A stretch of DNA of 38,439 nt, taken from positions 1-38,439 of the forward strand of contig CAJGDB010000010.1 of assembly GCA_904502165.1 (NCBI GenBank), written 5' to 3'. Source of the stretch: an uncultured Akkermansia sp. Its GTDB lineage: Bacteria; Verrucomicrobiota; Verrucomicrobiia; Verrucomicrobiales; Akkermansiaceae. The position numbers were made by a program, and so were the translations under genes. Below are positions 27,549-35,945 of the stretch, one piece after another; the first letter of the stretch is position 1; each line of letters starts with the position of its first letter. The notes beneath the pieces were generated by a model. It searched no databases. It was not told the origin of the DNA and saw nothing but the letters and a program-made list of their open reading frames with translations.

Positions 27549-29753
27549 ATGGAAAAAAGCATAGGTGCACAGATGCAGTCGGAGGCGGTATTGCACGCGC
27601 AGGACTATATGCAGGTTCTGCGAAGCAGATGGAAGGTCGTGCTCCTTGTTTTTCTACTGGTATTTGTGAGTAGCGCCATCATCACCAAGATGATGACGCC
27701 GCAGTATACCAGTGGTATGACTTTTGAAATCAAACATCCGCGAGATCTCATCAACGTGGCAGTTGGTGGCGAGGGTAATCCCATCGCTGCTATGGCTGAC
27801 AATAATGCGTACATGCAGACGCAGTTTGAAATTCTCGTCTCTCAGCAGAATCTGATAGCAGTTGCCAATAAGCTGGACCTGCCGAATGAGTGGGAAATGG
27901 ATGAAGTGGGTGCCGCCACCAAGCTTACCCACATGATTGAGGTCATGCCGCGCCGCAATACCAATCTGGTTGATATCAAGGTGGAGATGGAAGACCCCCG
28001 CGTGTCCCAGCAGATTTGCCAGGCAGTGGTGGACTGTTATAAGGAAATCCGAGAGGAAAAAGAGAATGGCGTTATCAATGAGGCTATCAACAAGCGTTAT
28101 GAGGTTCTGCGTTCTCGTCAGGATGAGCTTGAGCGTAAGGCTGACGTAGTGCGTCAGTACATTCGTTCCGGTAAGTATATCCAGGGCATGTGGAATGACT
28201 ATGCCGGGCGTGCGGCTCCCATTTCTGCCGGAGCAGAGGAACAGACTCTTCAGCAGCTGAATAATAATCGCTTGCAGATGCAGGCTGAGATTTCTCAGAT
28301 GACGGTGCATATCGGTAAGCTGCAGGGACTGAAGGATGCCGAATTGCTCAGCTATGTCACCCGTACCGGTTTGCTGACCGCTGAATCCTATTGCTCCGCC
28401 AAGGTGCGTGAACTGAACAACCGCTACACGGAGGAGGAGAATAACAGAACGCAGATGCTGCTGAGTGGCTACGGTGTGCGGCATCCGAATGTGGTTCGTC
28501 TGGATGAACAGCATAAGGCAACTCGTGAGCAGCTATATGAAGAGCTGGTTGGAATGCGTGACTCGATGGTGGATCAGCTCGATGTCAAGAAGTCTGAGCT
28601 GCAGGATGTGGAGCAGCGCTATAGCCAGGCGAGGGATCGTCTGCGTGACAAGACTCTTGAGGACCAGAAGGTCAAGAATGCTTTGGAGGAGTATGCTGCA
28701 GAAAAGGCTCGTTACGACAAGCTTGAAAACGATTACATTGCGGATAAGATGCGTCTGATGGCCCCGCGAACCAGCCTTGAGGTATACAGCATGCCGGGCC
28801 TGGCGACGGTACCGAGCAAGCCGAATTATCGTCTTAACCTCATTGTTGGCGCTGTGCTGGGTCTTATGGCTGGTGTAGTTGTAGCGTTCATGAGCAATTA
28901 CTTTGACACCTCCATCAAGACTCTTGAGGATGCAGAGCGCACGCTGGGACTTCCGGTACTGGGTGTTATTCCGCAGGATGCGGGTCTGCTTATCCTGCAG
29001 GGTGGAGACAGCCCGGATGCCGAGGCATATCGTATTCTTCGTACGAACATCGAGCTGAAGCGCGAATTGTTCCGTACGACAACGATCGCGGTTGTGTCGG
29101 CTAATGCAGGTGAAGGTAAGACAACGACGCTGAGTAACCTTGCATTTGTGTTTGCTCAGGCTGGTTACAGTACGCTGATGATTGATGCCGACCTTCGTCG
29201 TCCGCGCCTGGCGCGCTATGCCGAACTCAAGAGCGATGTGGGGCTTTCAACCTACATAGCCAATGGTGCAGACTTGAAAGATGTGGTTTTCCGCACCGAG
29301 CATGATAATCTCTACATGCTGCCCAGCGGTCCTATACCTGTTGACCCGAGTGGCCTTATCGGTTCGCATCGCATGCAGTCTTTGCTGAGTGAGGTTTCCA
29401 AGCGTTTCGATATTGTGTTGATCGACTCGCCCCCTGTTCTGGGCGTAAGTGATGCTTCCCTTCTGGTGAGCCGTGCCGATGCCACCTTGCTGGTACTTCA
29501 GCCCCGCAAGATGCCCATTAAGGCATTGCTTCGTGCCAAGTCCCTTGTGCAGAATGCCGGAGGTAACATTATGGGGCTGGTGATGAATAATGTTGATATT
29601 ACGGGTGATACGCAGTATCAGTATTATACGACATACTATTCGTACTACAGCAAGGGTGATAACAGGCCGGAGCCGAAGCCGCTGGCAGTTCAGCAGAAGG
29701 AACAGGCAGAGGAGCGTGTACTGGAGCCTGACGCTGGGGAGGACTTGTATTAA
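27549..29753 (+). CDS. Wzc-type polysaccharide co-polymerase / tyrosine kinase
   Basis: Inner-membrane BY-kinase that controls chain length and export of capsule or exopolysaccharide. Of 734 aa: N-terminal membrane helix (about 30-48), a Wzz domain, a long periplasmic coiled coil (about 170-410) with a GNVR-like SKPNYRLN exit, and a second membrane helix (about 425-445). The cytosolic kinase has Walker A SANAGEGKTTT (about 518-528), Walker A' MIDADLRRPR (about 544-553) and Walker B VLIDSPP (about 624-630). A tyrosine cluster YQYYTTYYSYYSKG (about 690-703) is the likely autophosphorylation site. Unusually, an acidic Pro/Glu/Gln tail of about 30 residues follows the cluster and ends in Tyr. Next to a Wza-like gene. 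Confidence 0.94.
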   Translation: MEKSIGAQMQSEAVLHAQDYMQVLRSRWKVVLLVFLLVFVSSAIITKMMTPQYTSGMTFEIKHPRDLINVAVGGEGNPIAAMADNNAYMQTQFEILVSQQNLIAVANKLDLPNEWEMDEVGAATKLTHMIEVMPRRNTNLVDIKVEMEDPRVSQQICQAVVDCYKEIREEKENGVINEAINKRYEVLRSRQDELERKADVVRQYIRSGKYIQGMWNDYAGRAAPISAGAEEQTLQQLNNNRLQMQAEISQMTVHIGKLQGLKDAELLSYVTRTGLLTAESYCSAKVRELNNRYTEEENNRTQMLLSGYGVRHPNVVRLDEQHKATREQLYEELVGMRDSMVDQLDVKKSELQDVEQRYSQARDRLRDKTLEDQKVKNALEEYAAEKARYDKLENDYIADKMRLMAPRTSLEVYSMPGLATVPSKPNYRLNLIVGAVLGLMAGVVVAFMSNYFDTSIKTLEDAERTLGLPVLGVIPQDAGLLILQGGDSPDAEAYRILRTNIELKRELFRTTTIAVVSANAGEGKTTTLSNLAFVFAQAGYSTLMIDADLRRPRLARYAELKSDVGLSTYIANGADLKDVVFRTEHDNLYMLPSGPIPVDPSGLIGSHRMQSLLSEVSKRFDIVLIDSPPVLGVSDASLLVSRADATLLVLQPRKMPIKALLRAKSLVQNAGGNIMGLVMNNVDITGDTQYQYYTTYYSYYSKGDNRPEPKPLAVQQKEQAEERVLEPDAGEDLY

Positions 29754-29762
29754 GAAAAGGAG

Positions 29763-30380
29763 ATGAAAGAGAAGGTTATACAGATTCTGATGGTTCTTGT
29801 TATGGGGCTTCTGGCTATGCCGGCCCTTGCCCAGGATGCTGCAACAGAGCCCCGTGCTACGAAGGGGGGTACAGTTGTGCTTCAGTTCAAAAATATTCCG
29901 AGTGAGGATGTCGGCAATGTCAATGGTGAGTACCCGGTCAGCCGTGAAGACGGAACAATTTCTGTTCCCTATCTCTCGGGGCGTGTGAAAGTAGTAGGGC
30001 AGACTGCCCGTCAGGTGGAGAATGCGCTTCGTTCGCTGTATCTTTCCCAGCAGATTTATTCTGACCCCATCATTATGGCCAACGTCGGCCCGAAGGGGGA
30101 GGTTGCTGTGGATACGCGCTACATTCAGGTGGCTGGTTATGTGAGAGAGAAACGGAATCTTCCCTATCGCGAAGGCGTGACTCTGATTCAGGCGCTGATT
30201 GATTGCGGTGATATAACCGATTTCGGCTCACGCAAGATTCAGGTGACCCGCGGTAAGGTGACCCGCACGTATGACTATTTTAGTGCGAGGGATCGTGCTA
30301 TCAAGCTTTTGCCGAACGATTCGGTCTATGTGCCGCGGCGTCCTGCATTTGAGGGTCGCCCGGACAAGATAGGGCCTTAA
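29763..30380 (+). CDS. Small Wza-like polysaccharide export protein
   Basis: Outer-membrane/periplasmic polysaccharide export protein, 205 aa. Signal peptide ends near LAMPALAQ-D and no lipobox Cys is present. One Poly_export domain (YPVSREDGTISVPYLSGRVKVVGQTARQVENAL, split here as conserved YPV..DG.I..PY..G.....G.T) is followed by one SLBB-like domain (YIQVAGYVREKRNLPYREGVTL start, ALIDCGDITDFG). It is much shorter than Wza (about 380 aa) and lacks the C-terminal outer-membrane helix, so it needs a partner pore, perhaps the beta-barrel at 26265. AAGGAG abuts the ATG with no spacing, so translation may be coupled to the preceding kinase gene, which ends 9 nt upstream. Confidence 0.87.
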   Translation: MKEKVIQILMVLVMGLLAMPALAQDAATEPRATKGGTVVLQFKNIPSEDVGNVNGEYPVSREDGTISVPYLSGRVKVVGQTARQVENALRSLYLSQQIYSDPIIMANVGPKGEVAVDTRYIQVAGYVREKRNLPYREGVTLIQALIDCGDITDFGSRKIQVTRGKVTRTYDYFSARDRAIKLLPNDSVYVPRRPAFEGRPDKIGP

Positions 30381-30400
30381 TTGGAAGGTGATGAGTTTCC

Positions 30401-30432
30401 AGCTCCGGCAGAATATGCCGGAGCTCGTTTTT
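30401..30432 (+). terminator. Intrinsic terminator of the export operon
   Basis: A perfect 10-bp stem AGCTCCGGCA/TGCCGGAGCT (30401-30410 / 30416-30425) with loop gaata, then CG and five T. It lies 20 nt after the Wza-like stop. Confidence 0.92.
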
Positions 30433-30435
30433 CTG

Positions 30436-30441
30436 TATCAT
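30436..30441 (+). promoter_or_regulatory. -10 box of the GT28 gene, leaderless spacing
   Basis: TATCAT 7 nt before the ATG at 30449, directly after the terminator T-run. The -35 region overlaps the terminator stem and is weak. Confidence 0.45.
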
Positions 30442-30448
30442 CCTGCGT

Positions 30449-31561
30449 ATGGAGCTGTTGCCTGAAAGAAAATTGCTTTTGCTGAGTGTCGGTTATGGAA
30501 AAGGACATCATTCGGCAGCTGCCGCTTTGGCTGAGCATTATGCAGAAGCAGGATGGAACACGCAGGTGGTGGATGTGTGCGAAATGGCCCAGCCCGGAGT
30601 ATTCCGTCTTACGCAGATATTTTATGATTTCTGTGTCCGGCGTGCGCCCTGGCTCTGGGGTATTACGTATGCATTGACTGATAGTGCTGATTGGAGTCGC
30701 CTGATTCACAGCCCTTTGTTGCGGCCCGTGGTGCGGTGCCTGCACAAGGTGCTGGAAGAGGAAAAACCTGATTTGGTGATATGCACCTATCCCTTGTTTG
30801 CTTATATGCTGGATGAGTTGCATCTCAAGGGTAAATTCAGCCGGCCTTATGCCGTGGTGGTGACAGATGCGCGTGAAATCAGCCGCCCCTGGGTGCGCTC
30901 TCATGCCATGCTGGTGACTGTTCCGGATACCGGTTCCAGGAATATGGTTGTGGAGCGTTATGCTATGGAACCTTACCGGGTGGTGGATGCCGGATTTCCG
31001 GTAAAATCTGGTTTCAGACCGTCTGTGACGCGGAGTGTCCCGGGCAAGGATAGCTTGCGTGTTCTGTATGGGGCGTATCGACAGATAGGAGGTGTCATCA
31101 ATGACATTGCCATACTGCTTGCCGAATTTCCCCGGATAGAGCTGGTGGTTCTTGCCGGCTCTTACTGCAGGAAATTACAGCGGGTGTTCAGAAGACAATG
31201 CGAGACCGGACGCCTGCAGGTGTTGAAGGAAACATCCGATATGCCGCACTTGCTTTCCGAATGTCATTTTTATATAGGTAAGGCGGGTGCAGCTACAATG
31301 TTTGAGTGCTATGCGTGCGAAGTACCGGTCCTGATTAATTTTACCTTGCCGGGACAGGAACAGGGTAACCTGGAATTGCTTCTGGAGGATGGGGCAGGGT
31401 GTCATGTGGAATCAACAGCTCACCTAGTGGATGTTATAACCCGGTTGCTCGAGAATAACGCCGCTGGCTGGCAGAGCATGCGGCAGCGAATGGTGGATGC
31501 TCGGCGGCAGAGCGGGGCGGCCTGCATCAAAAGAACTATTACTCAGGTGCTGAATATATGA
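30449..31561 (+). CDS. GT28-family glycosyltransferase (MGDG synthase / UgtP-like)
   Basis: Probably transfers a sugar from a nucleotide sugar to a lipid such as diacylglycerol at the inner membrane. Of 370 aa: N-terminal LLLLSVGYGKGHHSAAAALAE (glycine-rich acceptor loop of the MGDG-synthase type), CTYPLFAYM, VVVTDAREISRPWV, and the C-terminal donor site GKAGAATMFECYACEVPVLINF and PGQEQGNLELLLEDGAG, as in UgtP/MurG-like enzymes. No membrane span is seen, so it is peripheral. It overlaps coaX by 4 nt (ATGA, 31558-31561). The exact lipid or sugar cannot be determined. Confidence 0.88.
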   Translation: MELLPERKLLLLSVGYGKGHHSAAAALAEHYAEAGWNTQVVDVCEMAQPGVFRLTQIFYDFCVRRAPWLWGITYALTDSADWSRLIHSPLLRPVVRCLHKVLEEEKPDLVICTYPLFAYMLDELHLKGKFSRPYAVVVTDAREISRPWVRSHAMLVTVPDTGSRNMVVERYAMEPYRVVDAGFPVKSGFRPSVTRSVPGKDSLRVLYGAYRQIGGVINDIAILLAEFPRIELVVLAGSYCRKLQRVFRRQCETGRLQVLKETSDMPHLLSECHFYIGKAGAATMFECYACEVPVLINFTLPGQEQGNLELLLEDGAGCHVESTAHLVDVITRLLENNAAGWQSMRQRMVDARRQSGAACIKRTITQVLNI

Positions 31562-32298
31562 GTTACTTGCTGATAGATAATTCTAATACCCGGACCAAAT
31601 TTGTCTTACATGTGCCGGGGCGTGAAATAGAGCTGCGCGTGATGCCGACAGCGGATATCTCCGTGCCCTCTGTGCAAAAAGTGCTCGAAGGCTGGTCGTT
31701 TGAGTCGGTCTGCCTGTGTTCGGTTGTTCCCTGGGCGGTGACTCCTTTGCGTGAGGCCTGTGGTGGAGCAGAGGTGCAGATGCTGGATAGCAGCGTATCT
31801 GATGCGGTGGATTTTTCAGGCTACGCGGGCCTTGCAACCCTGGGCGCTGACCGGGTGGCTAATGTGCTTGCTGCTGTCAGACGGGCAGAGCTGCCACTGG
31901 TGGCGGTGGATGCAGGGACAGCTACGACATTTGATGTAGTTGTCTCGAAACAGGGTAAACCTCGTTTTGCCGGCGGGGTGATTGCACCGGGAATCAATGC
32001 TATGGCGGGTTGTCTGCATTACCATACAGCCCAGCTGCCCATTGTGAGAGACTGGCAGTCAGTTCCGGTTATCGGGGGAGATACGGCGGCGGCAATGGGA
32101 AGTGCTCTGCGAATCGGGTATCCAGCAATGGTGGACGCGATTCTGGATTCCATTGAGCTGGAGTTGGGGCAATCCATCCATGTTGTCATGACGGGAGGGG
32201 ATGCTGCTGCGCTGCTCCCGCTTTTACGCAGACCCTGCCAGGAAGTCCCGCTTCTGACGCTTGAGGGGATAGCTTTAGCCGCAGGTATATGCCTGTGA
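31558..32298 (+). CDS. coaX: Type III pantothenate kinase
   Basis: First step of coenzyme A synthesis: phosphorylation of pantothenate, in the cytosol. The 246-aa product has the ASKHA-fold motifs LLIDNSNTRTKF (phosphate 1), the GADRVANVLAA loop, VDAGTATTFDVV (catalytic Asp), GGVIAPGINAM and VVMTGGDAA (adenosine). The segment CSVVP is also typical. It overlaps the GT28 gene by 4 nt, so it is translationally coupled. CoaX supplies CoA, and acpP next door needs the phosphopantetheine derived from it, though acpP has its own promoter. Confidence 0.95.
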   Translation: MSYLLIDNSNTRTKFVLHVPGREIELRVMPTADISVPSVQKVLEGWSFESVCLCSVVPWAVTPLREACGGAEVQMLDSSVSDAVDFSGYAGLATLGADRVANVLAAVRRAELPLVAVDAGTATTFDVVVSKQGKPRFAGGVIAPGINAMAGCLHYHTAQLPIVRDWQSVPVIGGDTAAAMGSALRIGYPAMVDAILDSIELELGQSIHVVMTGGDAAALLPLLRRPCQEVPLLTLEGIALAAGICL

Positions 32299-32330
32299 CA
32301 TGATTTTTTTTTGCATATGGTGTTTTTTTG

Positions 32331-32359
32331 TTGCCAGAAGCTGGAGAACACGCTACAAT
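32331..32359 (+). promoter_or_regulatory. Promoter of acpP
   Basis: TTGCCA (32331-32336), 17-nt spacer, TACAAT (32354-32359). The leader is about 20 nt to the ATG at 32386, without a Shine-Dalgarno site. An in-frame ATG at 32362 is only 2 nt after the -10 box and would lie upstream of the transcript start. Confidence 0.75.
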
Positions 32360-32385
32360 AAATGCACTTAAAACCTGAACATCTT

Positions 32386-32625
32386 ATGTCCGACAATATC
32401 GAATCCCAGGTAAAAGAAATCATCGCTGCTCAGCTCAGCGTTGACCCCGAAAAAGTGACCTCCGATGCTAAGTTCATCGAAGATCTTGGTGCCGACTCCC
32501 TTGACACCGTAGAGCTCGTGATGGCTTTCGAGGATAAGTTCTCCGTGGAAGTTCCCGATGAGGATGCCGAGAAGCTTAAGTCCGTGGCTGATGTGGTGGC
32601 TTACATCGAGTCCCACAAGGCCTGA
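32386..32625 (+). CDS. acpP: Acyl carrier protein
   Basis: Carrier of growing fatty-acyl chains for fatty acid and lipid A synthesis. The 79-aa acidic helical protein starts MSDNIESQVKEIIAAQL and has the 4'-phosphopantetheine site LGADSLDTVELVMAFE with Ser38, then the EVPDEDAEKLKSVADVVAYIE helix. Size and motif are canonical. It has its own promoter and a terminator, so it is monocistronic; fab genes are not adjacent. The start was chosen for the family N-terminus and because the upstream ATG precedes the transcript. Confidence 0.97.
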   Translation: MSDNIESQVKEIIAAQLSVDPEKVTSDAKFIEDLGADSLDTVELVMAFEDKFSVEVPDEDAEKLKSVADVVAYIESHKA

Positions 32626-32645
32626 TAGGCTCACTTTTTAATAAC

Positions 32646-32690
32646 GGGCGGTTCCTCCTCAACCGGTGGAGCCGCCCTTTGCCGTTTTTT
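32646..32690 (+). terminator. Intrinsic terminator of acpP
   Basis: A 10-bp stem GGGCGGTTCC/GGAGCCGCCC (32646-32655 / 32668-32677, one T:G wobble) is followed by ttt and, after gccg, six T. The next start codon (32692) follows directly. Confidence 0.82.
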
Positions 32691-32691
32691 C

Positions 32692-33216
32692 ATGAATCGC
32701 AGCTCCATTGATTATGCTATGCAGCATACGAGGGTGCTTTATGTGCCCGACAGACGCATAGATTCCTTTGGTGATACGCGATTCAATTTCCGCCTTGTAT
32801 CTGAGCCCATGGACGAGGTGGGAGTGTGCCGTATCCGGAGTGGGTGGGTGGAGGCTAACCGCCCCCGTATTCTGCGCCCTGCTGATTTGCGGGGGATTGA
32901 AACAGAAGGATTCAGTGCCGATGCCGCCCGTTTCTTTGAATGGATGGAGGCTCGTGGCGCGCGGCTCAAGGCCTTGTTTGAATACGGATTCCGCTTTGGC
33001 CGTTCTGATGTTTCGGAGGAATTGGTGCATGACGCGCCGGCAGAAGTTGCGGAACGTGTAGTAAAGGAATCCCTGAGTTCCGGAGATCCGTTCCGGGCGG
33101 TGATTGCCGGGGTGGACGACGCATGGGAGGTGTCGCTGCTCTACTTTATGATGGAAATGATTCAGAAATCTCATGAAATCAATATATTCGATTTTCGTCG
33201 CCGGGGCCTTCTATAG
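32692..33216 (+). CDS. Conserved-looking cytosolic protein, unknown
   Basis: Unrecognised. The 174-aa product has no signal peptide or membrane span, is rich in Arg/Glu/Phe and appears mixed alpha/beta. Notable stretches are VLYVPDRRIDSFGDTRFNFRL, RPRILRPADL and FFEWMEARGARLKALFEYGF. The ATG at 32692 begins one base after the acpP terminator T-run, and no Shine-Dalgarno site or clear promoter is visible; an internal start at MQHTRVLYV (residue 10) is possible. Its last 44 nt overlap the start of the LysM protein gene in another frame, so the two are co-expressed. Confidence 0.72.
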   Translation: MNRSSIDYAMQHTRVLYVPDRRIDSFGDTRFNFRLVSEPMDEVGVCRIRSGWVEANRPRILRPADLRGIETEGFSADAARFFEWMEARGARLKALFEYGFRFGRSDVSEELVHDAPAEVAERVVKESLSSGDPFRAVIAGVDDAWEVSLLYFMMEMIQKSHEINIFDFRRRGLL

Positions 33217-33940
33217 TCTGCTCAGCCCTGCATTTTCGGCAGAGAATTATTCCCTTTGGCCCCGCCGCCCGGATGAGCTGGAGCAGGCGCGCCGCCTGAT
33301 GCAGGAGCAGAAGGGCGGAGAGGCTGTGCTGCTGCTGCAGCCCTTTGTGTCAGATGGTGGTATTGCAGGTCGCGAGGCACGGCAGATTTGCGGGCGTGTC
33401 AATGTGCCGCGTTATCTGTCCCGCATGCATCCTGGTGCCAGAGTTTATACGGTTCGTCGGGGGGATAATATGGCCCGGATTGCAGCAACGCAGAAATGCC
33501 CGCAGGACGTACTTATGATGCTCAATGGGATTGTGGAACCCTCTGCCCTGCGAATCGGGCAGAAACTGGTTGTGGTGCCAATGCGTTTGCGAATGGAAAT
33601 AAATCCTCTGCAACGCGAGGTTTCTGTCTGGGATGGTCAGCAGCTTGTGGCGGATTATCCCATCATCAGCATGGATGATATTCCGCGCTCCCGGCAGCAG
33701 ACCCAGAAGACCAGACTGGCTGCGCGGGAGGGGTATATAAACGGGCTTGCTGTTCCTCCAAGGGCGGCACAGTATGCGGCATCGGAACGGGTGCTTGTGC
33801 TGGAAAATGGAATGGCGCTTGTGGGCGGGCAGAATGGTCGGGGCAGTATCTGCCTGCGTATGGATCAGAAGGATTTGAATGAGCTTGCGTTGATGCTGGA
33901 TTGCGGGAACGAAGTGCTGGTTTCCTACCCTGAGCGTTGA
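33173..33940 (+). CDS. Exported LysM protein with degenerate L,D-transpeptidase domain
   Basis: Of 255 aa: signal peptide MKSIYSIFVAGAFYSLLSPAFSA, a helical region, one LysM domain (about 91-138, YTVRRGDNMARIAATQ to LRIGQKLVVVP) that should bind peptidoglycan, then a YkuD-like region. That region keeps the opening strand pattern (VSVWDGQQLVADYPI) and the end motif GSICLRM with Cys227 and Arg229, but is one residue short of the S-x-G-C-I-R motif and lacks the catalytic His motif. It is probably inactive, or active in a changed way, and acts as a wall-binding protein. It starts 44 nt inside the preceding gene. Confidence 0.8.
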   Translation: MKSIYSIFVAGAFYSLLSPAFSAENYSLWPRRPDELEQARRLMQEQKGGEAVLLLQPFVSDGGIAGREARQICGRVNVPRYLSRMHPGARVYTVRRGDNMARIAATQKCPQDVLMMLNGIVEPSALRIGQKLVVVPMRLRMEINPLQREVSVWDGQQLVADYPIISMDDIPRSRQQTQKTRLAAREGYINGLAVPPRAAQYAASERVLVLENGMALVGGQNGRGSICLRMDQKDLNELALMLDCGNEVLVSYPER

Positions 33941-33989
33941 AATATGCTGTCATTGCGAGACAAACTGTCTTTCAGGACAAAAAATATGC

Positions 33990-34018
33990 TTTTCATGTGA
34001 GCCTCTCTTTGATATAAT
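33990..34018 (+). promoter_or_regulatory. Promoter of ilvB with repeated leader motif
   Basis: TTTTCA (33990-33995), 17-nt spacer, consensus TATAAT (34013-34018), leader of about 53 nt. The leader ends in a 10-nt direct repeat ATAAGCCATR, twice in tandem, the second including the ATG at 34078. There is no Shine-Dalgarno site and no leader peptide rich in branched-chain codons. Confidence 0.62.
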
Positions 34019-34077
34019 CGCGCCCGATTGCGGGTTGTAAATAAGTACCCGTTGAACCATATAAGCCATAATAAGCC

Positions 34078-35931
34078 ATGAATAATACATCTGCATGCAA
34101 GTCCACGTCTGAAGGTAAAATGATGACCGGGGCAGAGGCCCTTGTACAGAGCCTAGTGCGTGAGGGTGTAGATGTAATCTTTGCATATCCCGGCGGTGCC
34201 AGTATGCCTATTCATCAGGCGCTGAGCCATGAGCCTTCCATTCGTACCATTCTGCCGCGTCACGAGCAGGGCGGTGCCTTTGCTGCAGAGGGTTATGGCC
34301 GTGTTACGGGTAAGGTAGGTGTTTGTATGTCTACCTCTGGGCCGGGAGCTACCAACCTTATAACGGGTATTGCTGATGCTATGCTGGACTCCATTCCCAT
34401 GGTTGCCATCACAGCCCAGGTAGGTAGTGGCCTCATCGGTACATCTGCATTCCAGGAGACGGATGTTTTCGGCATGACGGCCCCCATTGTGAAACACAGC
34501 TATCTGGTGACGCAGCTGGAGGATATTCCCCGGATTGTGCGCGAGGCCTTCTATGTGGCCCGTACTGGCCGTCCCGGTCCTGTGGTGATTGATATTCCCA
34601 AGAACTTCCAGGAAGGGAAGTTTGTACCTGATTTTGATGCCCCGATGGATCTTCCAGGCTATGAGCCGAAGGTGGCTCTGAATACGGCCGCTCTGGATGA
34701 GGTCCTCCCCCTTCTGCTCAATGCAAAGCGTCCTGCTATTTATGCAGGTGGTGGTGTGGTGATTTCCAACGCGGCTGAGCAGCTGCGCGAGTTCGCTGAG
34801 CGTACTCAGATTCCCGTTGCCACCACACTTATGGGCGTGGGTGCCATGCCGGAGAATCATCCCCTCTCAGTGCGCTGGCTGGGTATGCATGGTGCAGTCT
34901 ATGCCAATAACACCGTGAATGAGGCAGATGTTGTGCTGGCCATAGGTGCAAGATTCGATGACCGTGTGACCGGTGCTGTCCGTACTTTCTGTGAGCATGC
35001 CCGTATCATTCACGTTGATTACGATGCAGCCGAACTGAATAAGAACAAGAAAGTGGATTATGCCATCCGTTCTGATGCGGCAGAAGCTCTGGCCTACCTG
35101 AACAGCAAGCTTGAGGAAATGGGTATTGCTCCGCGCGAATACGCTGTTTCCAATCGTCCGGAATGGTTTGGCATTATTGAGGCCTGGAAGAAGCAGTATC
35201 CTCTGTGTTATGAGAAGAAGGAACGCGAAATCGCTCCTCAGCAGGTGATTGAAGAGCTCTACAACCAGCTGAAGGATGAGGATGCCATTATCTGCACCGG
35301 CGTGGGCCAGCACCAGATGTTTGCTGCCCAGTTCTACAAGTTTGACCAGCCGCGTCGTCTTTCGACTTCTGGCGGTCTTGGTTCCATGGGCTATGGCCTT
35401 CCTGCCGCTATGGGTGCACACATGGCATACCCTGACAAACCTGTGGTGAATATTGATGGCGACGGCTCCTTCCTCATGAACGTGCAGGAACTTGCGACCA
35501 TTCACATTGAGAAAATGCCCATTAAGTGCATCATTCTCGACAACCAGCATCTGGGCATGGTGGTGCAGTGGGAAGACCTGAAGTACGATTCCAATCGCGC
35601 TCAGACCTTCCTGGCCGACCCTGCTGATGAATACGACCGCACACACCGCACCCCGGAAATCCTGTATCCCAACTTCCCGGTCCTCTGCGCTGGCTTTGGT
35701 ATCAAGTGTGAACGCGTGGTGGACCCCGCCGAGCTTGCTCCGGCCATTCAGCGCATGCTGGAATCCAAAGAGGCCTATGTGCTTGACGTCATGGTTCCGT
35801 ATGATGTACACGTACTGCCTATGATTCCCGGTGGCATGGGATACCGCGATGTGCTGCTTGAGCGCATTGCCGGTGATGGCAAGGGTCGCAAGGCTTCTGA
35901 ACTAGGGAAGGAAATTCCCTCTGCGCTGTAA
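34078..35931 (+). CDS. ilvB: Acetolactate synthase large (catalytic) subunit
   Basis: ThDP-, FAD- and Mg-dependent enzyme making acetolactate or acetohydroxybutyrate, the first common step of Val/Leu/Ile synthesis. Of 617 aa: VIFAYPGGASMPIHQAL, the catalytic Glu in PRHEQGGAFAAEGYGR, TSGPGATNLITGIADAM, AFQETDVFG, FAD-domain ARFDDRVTG, and the ThDP motif GDGSFLMNVQELATI with the following NQHLGMVVQWEDL. The N-terminus (MNNTSACKSTSEGKMM) is a short extension before the conserved MTGAEALVQSL; an internal start there is possible. The small subunit ilvN is not in the window. Leucine's leuB is 27 kb away. Confidence 0.96.
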   Translation: MNNTSACKSTSEGKMMTGAEALVQSLVREGVDVIFAYPGGASMPIHQALSHEPSIRTILPRHEQGGAFAAEGYGRVTGKVGVCMSTSGPGATNLITGIADAMLDSIPMVAITAQVGSGLIGTSAFQETDVFGMTAPIVKHSYLVTQLEDIPRIVREAFYVARTGRPGPVVIDIPKNFQEGKFVPDFDAPMDLPGYEPKVALNTAALDEVLPLLLNAKRPAIYAGGGVVISNAAEQLREFAERTQIPVATTLMGVGAMPENHPLSVRWLGMHGAVYANNTVNEADVVLAIGARFDDRVTGAVRTFCEHARIIHVDYDAAELNKNKKVDYAIRSDAAEALAYLNSKLEEMGIAPREYAVSNRPEWFGIIEAWKKQYPLCYEKKEREIAPQQVIEELYNQLKDEDAIICTGVGQHQMFAAQFYKFDQPRRLSTSGGLGSMGYGLPAAMGAHMAYPDKPVVNIDGDGSFLMNVQELATIHIEKMPIKCIILDNQHLGMVVQWEDLKYDSNRAQTFLADPADEYDRTHRTPEILYPNFPVLCAGFGIKCERVVDPAELAPAIQRMLESKEAYVLDVMVPYDVHVLPMIPGGMGYRDVLLERIAGDGKGRKASELGKEIPSAL

Positions 35932-35945
35932 AAGGCGAATCAGGT

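Noticed and set aside
32282..32330. Terminator after coaX based on T-runs
   Set aside because: There are long T-runs but only a 4-5 bp stem upstream; evidence is too weak.
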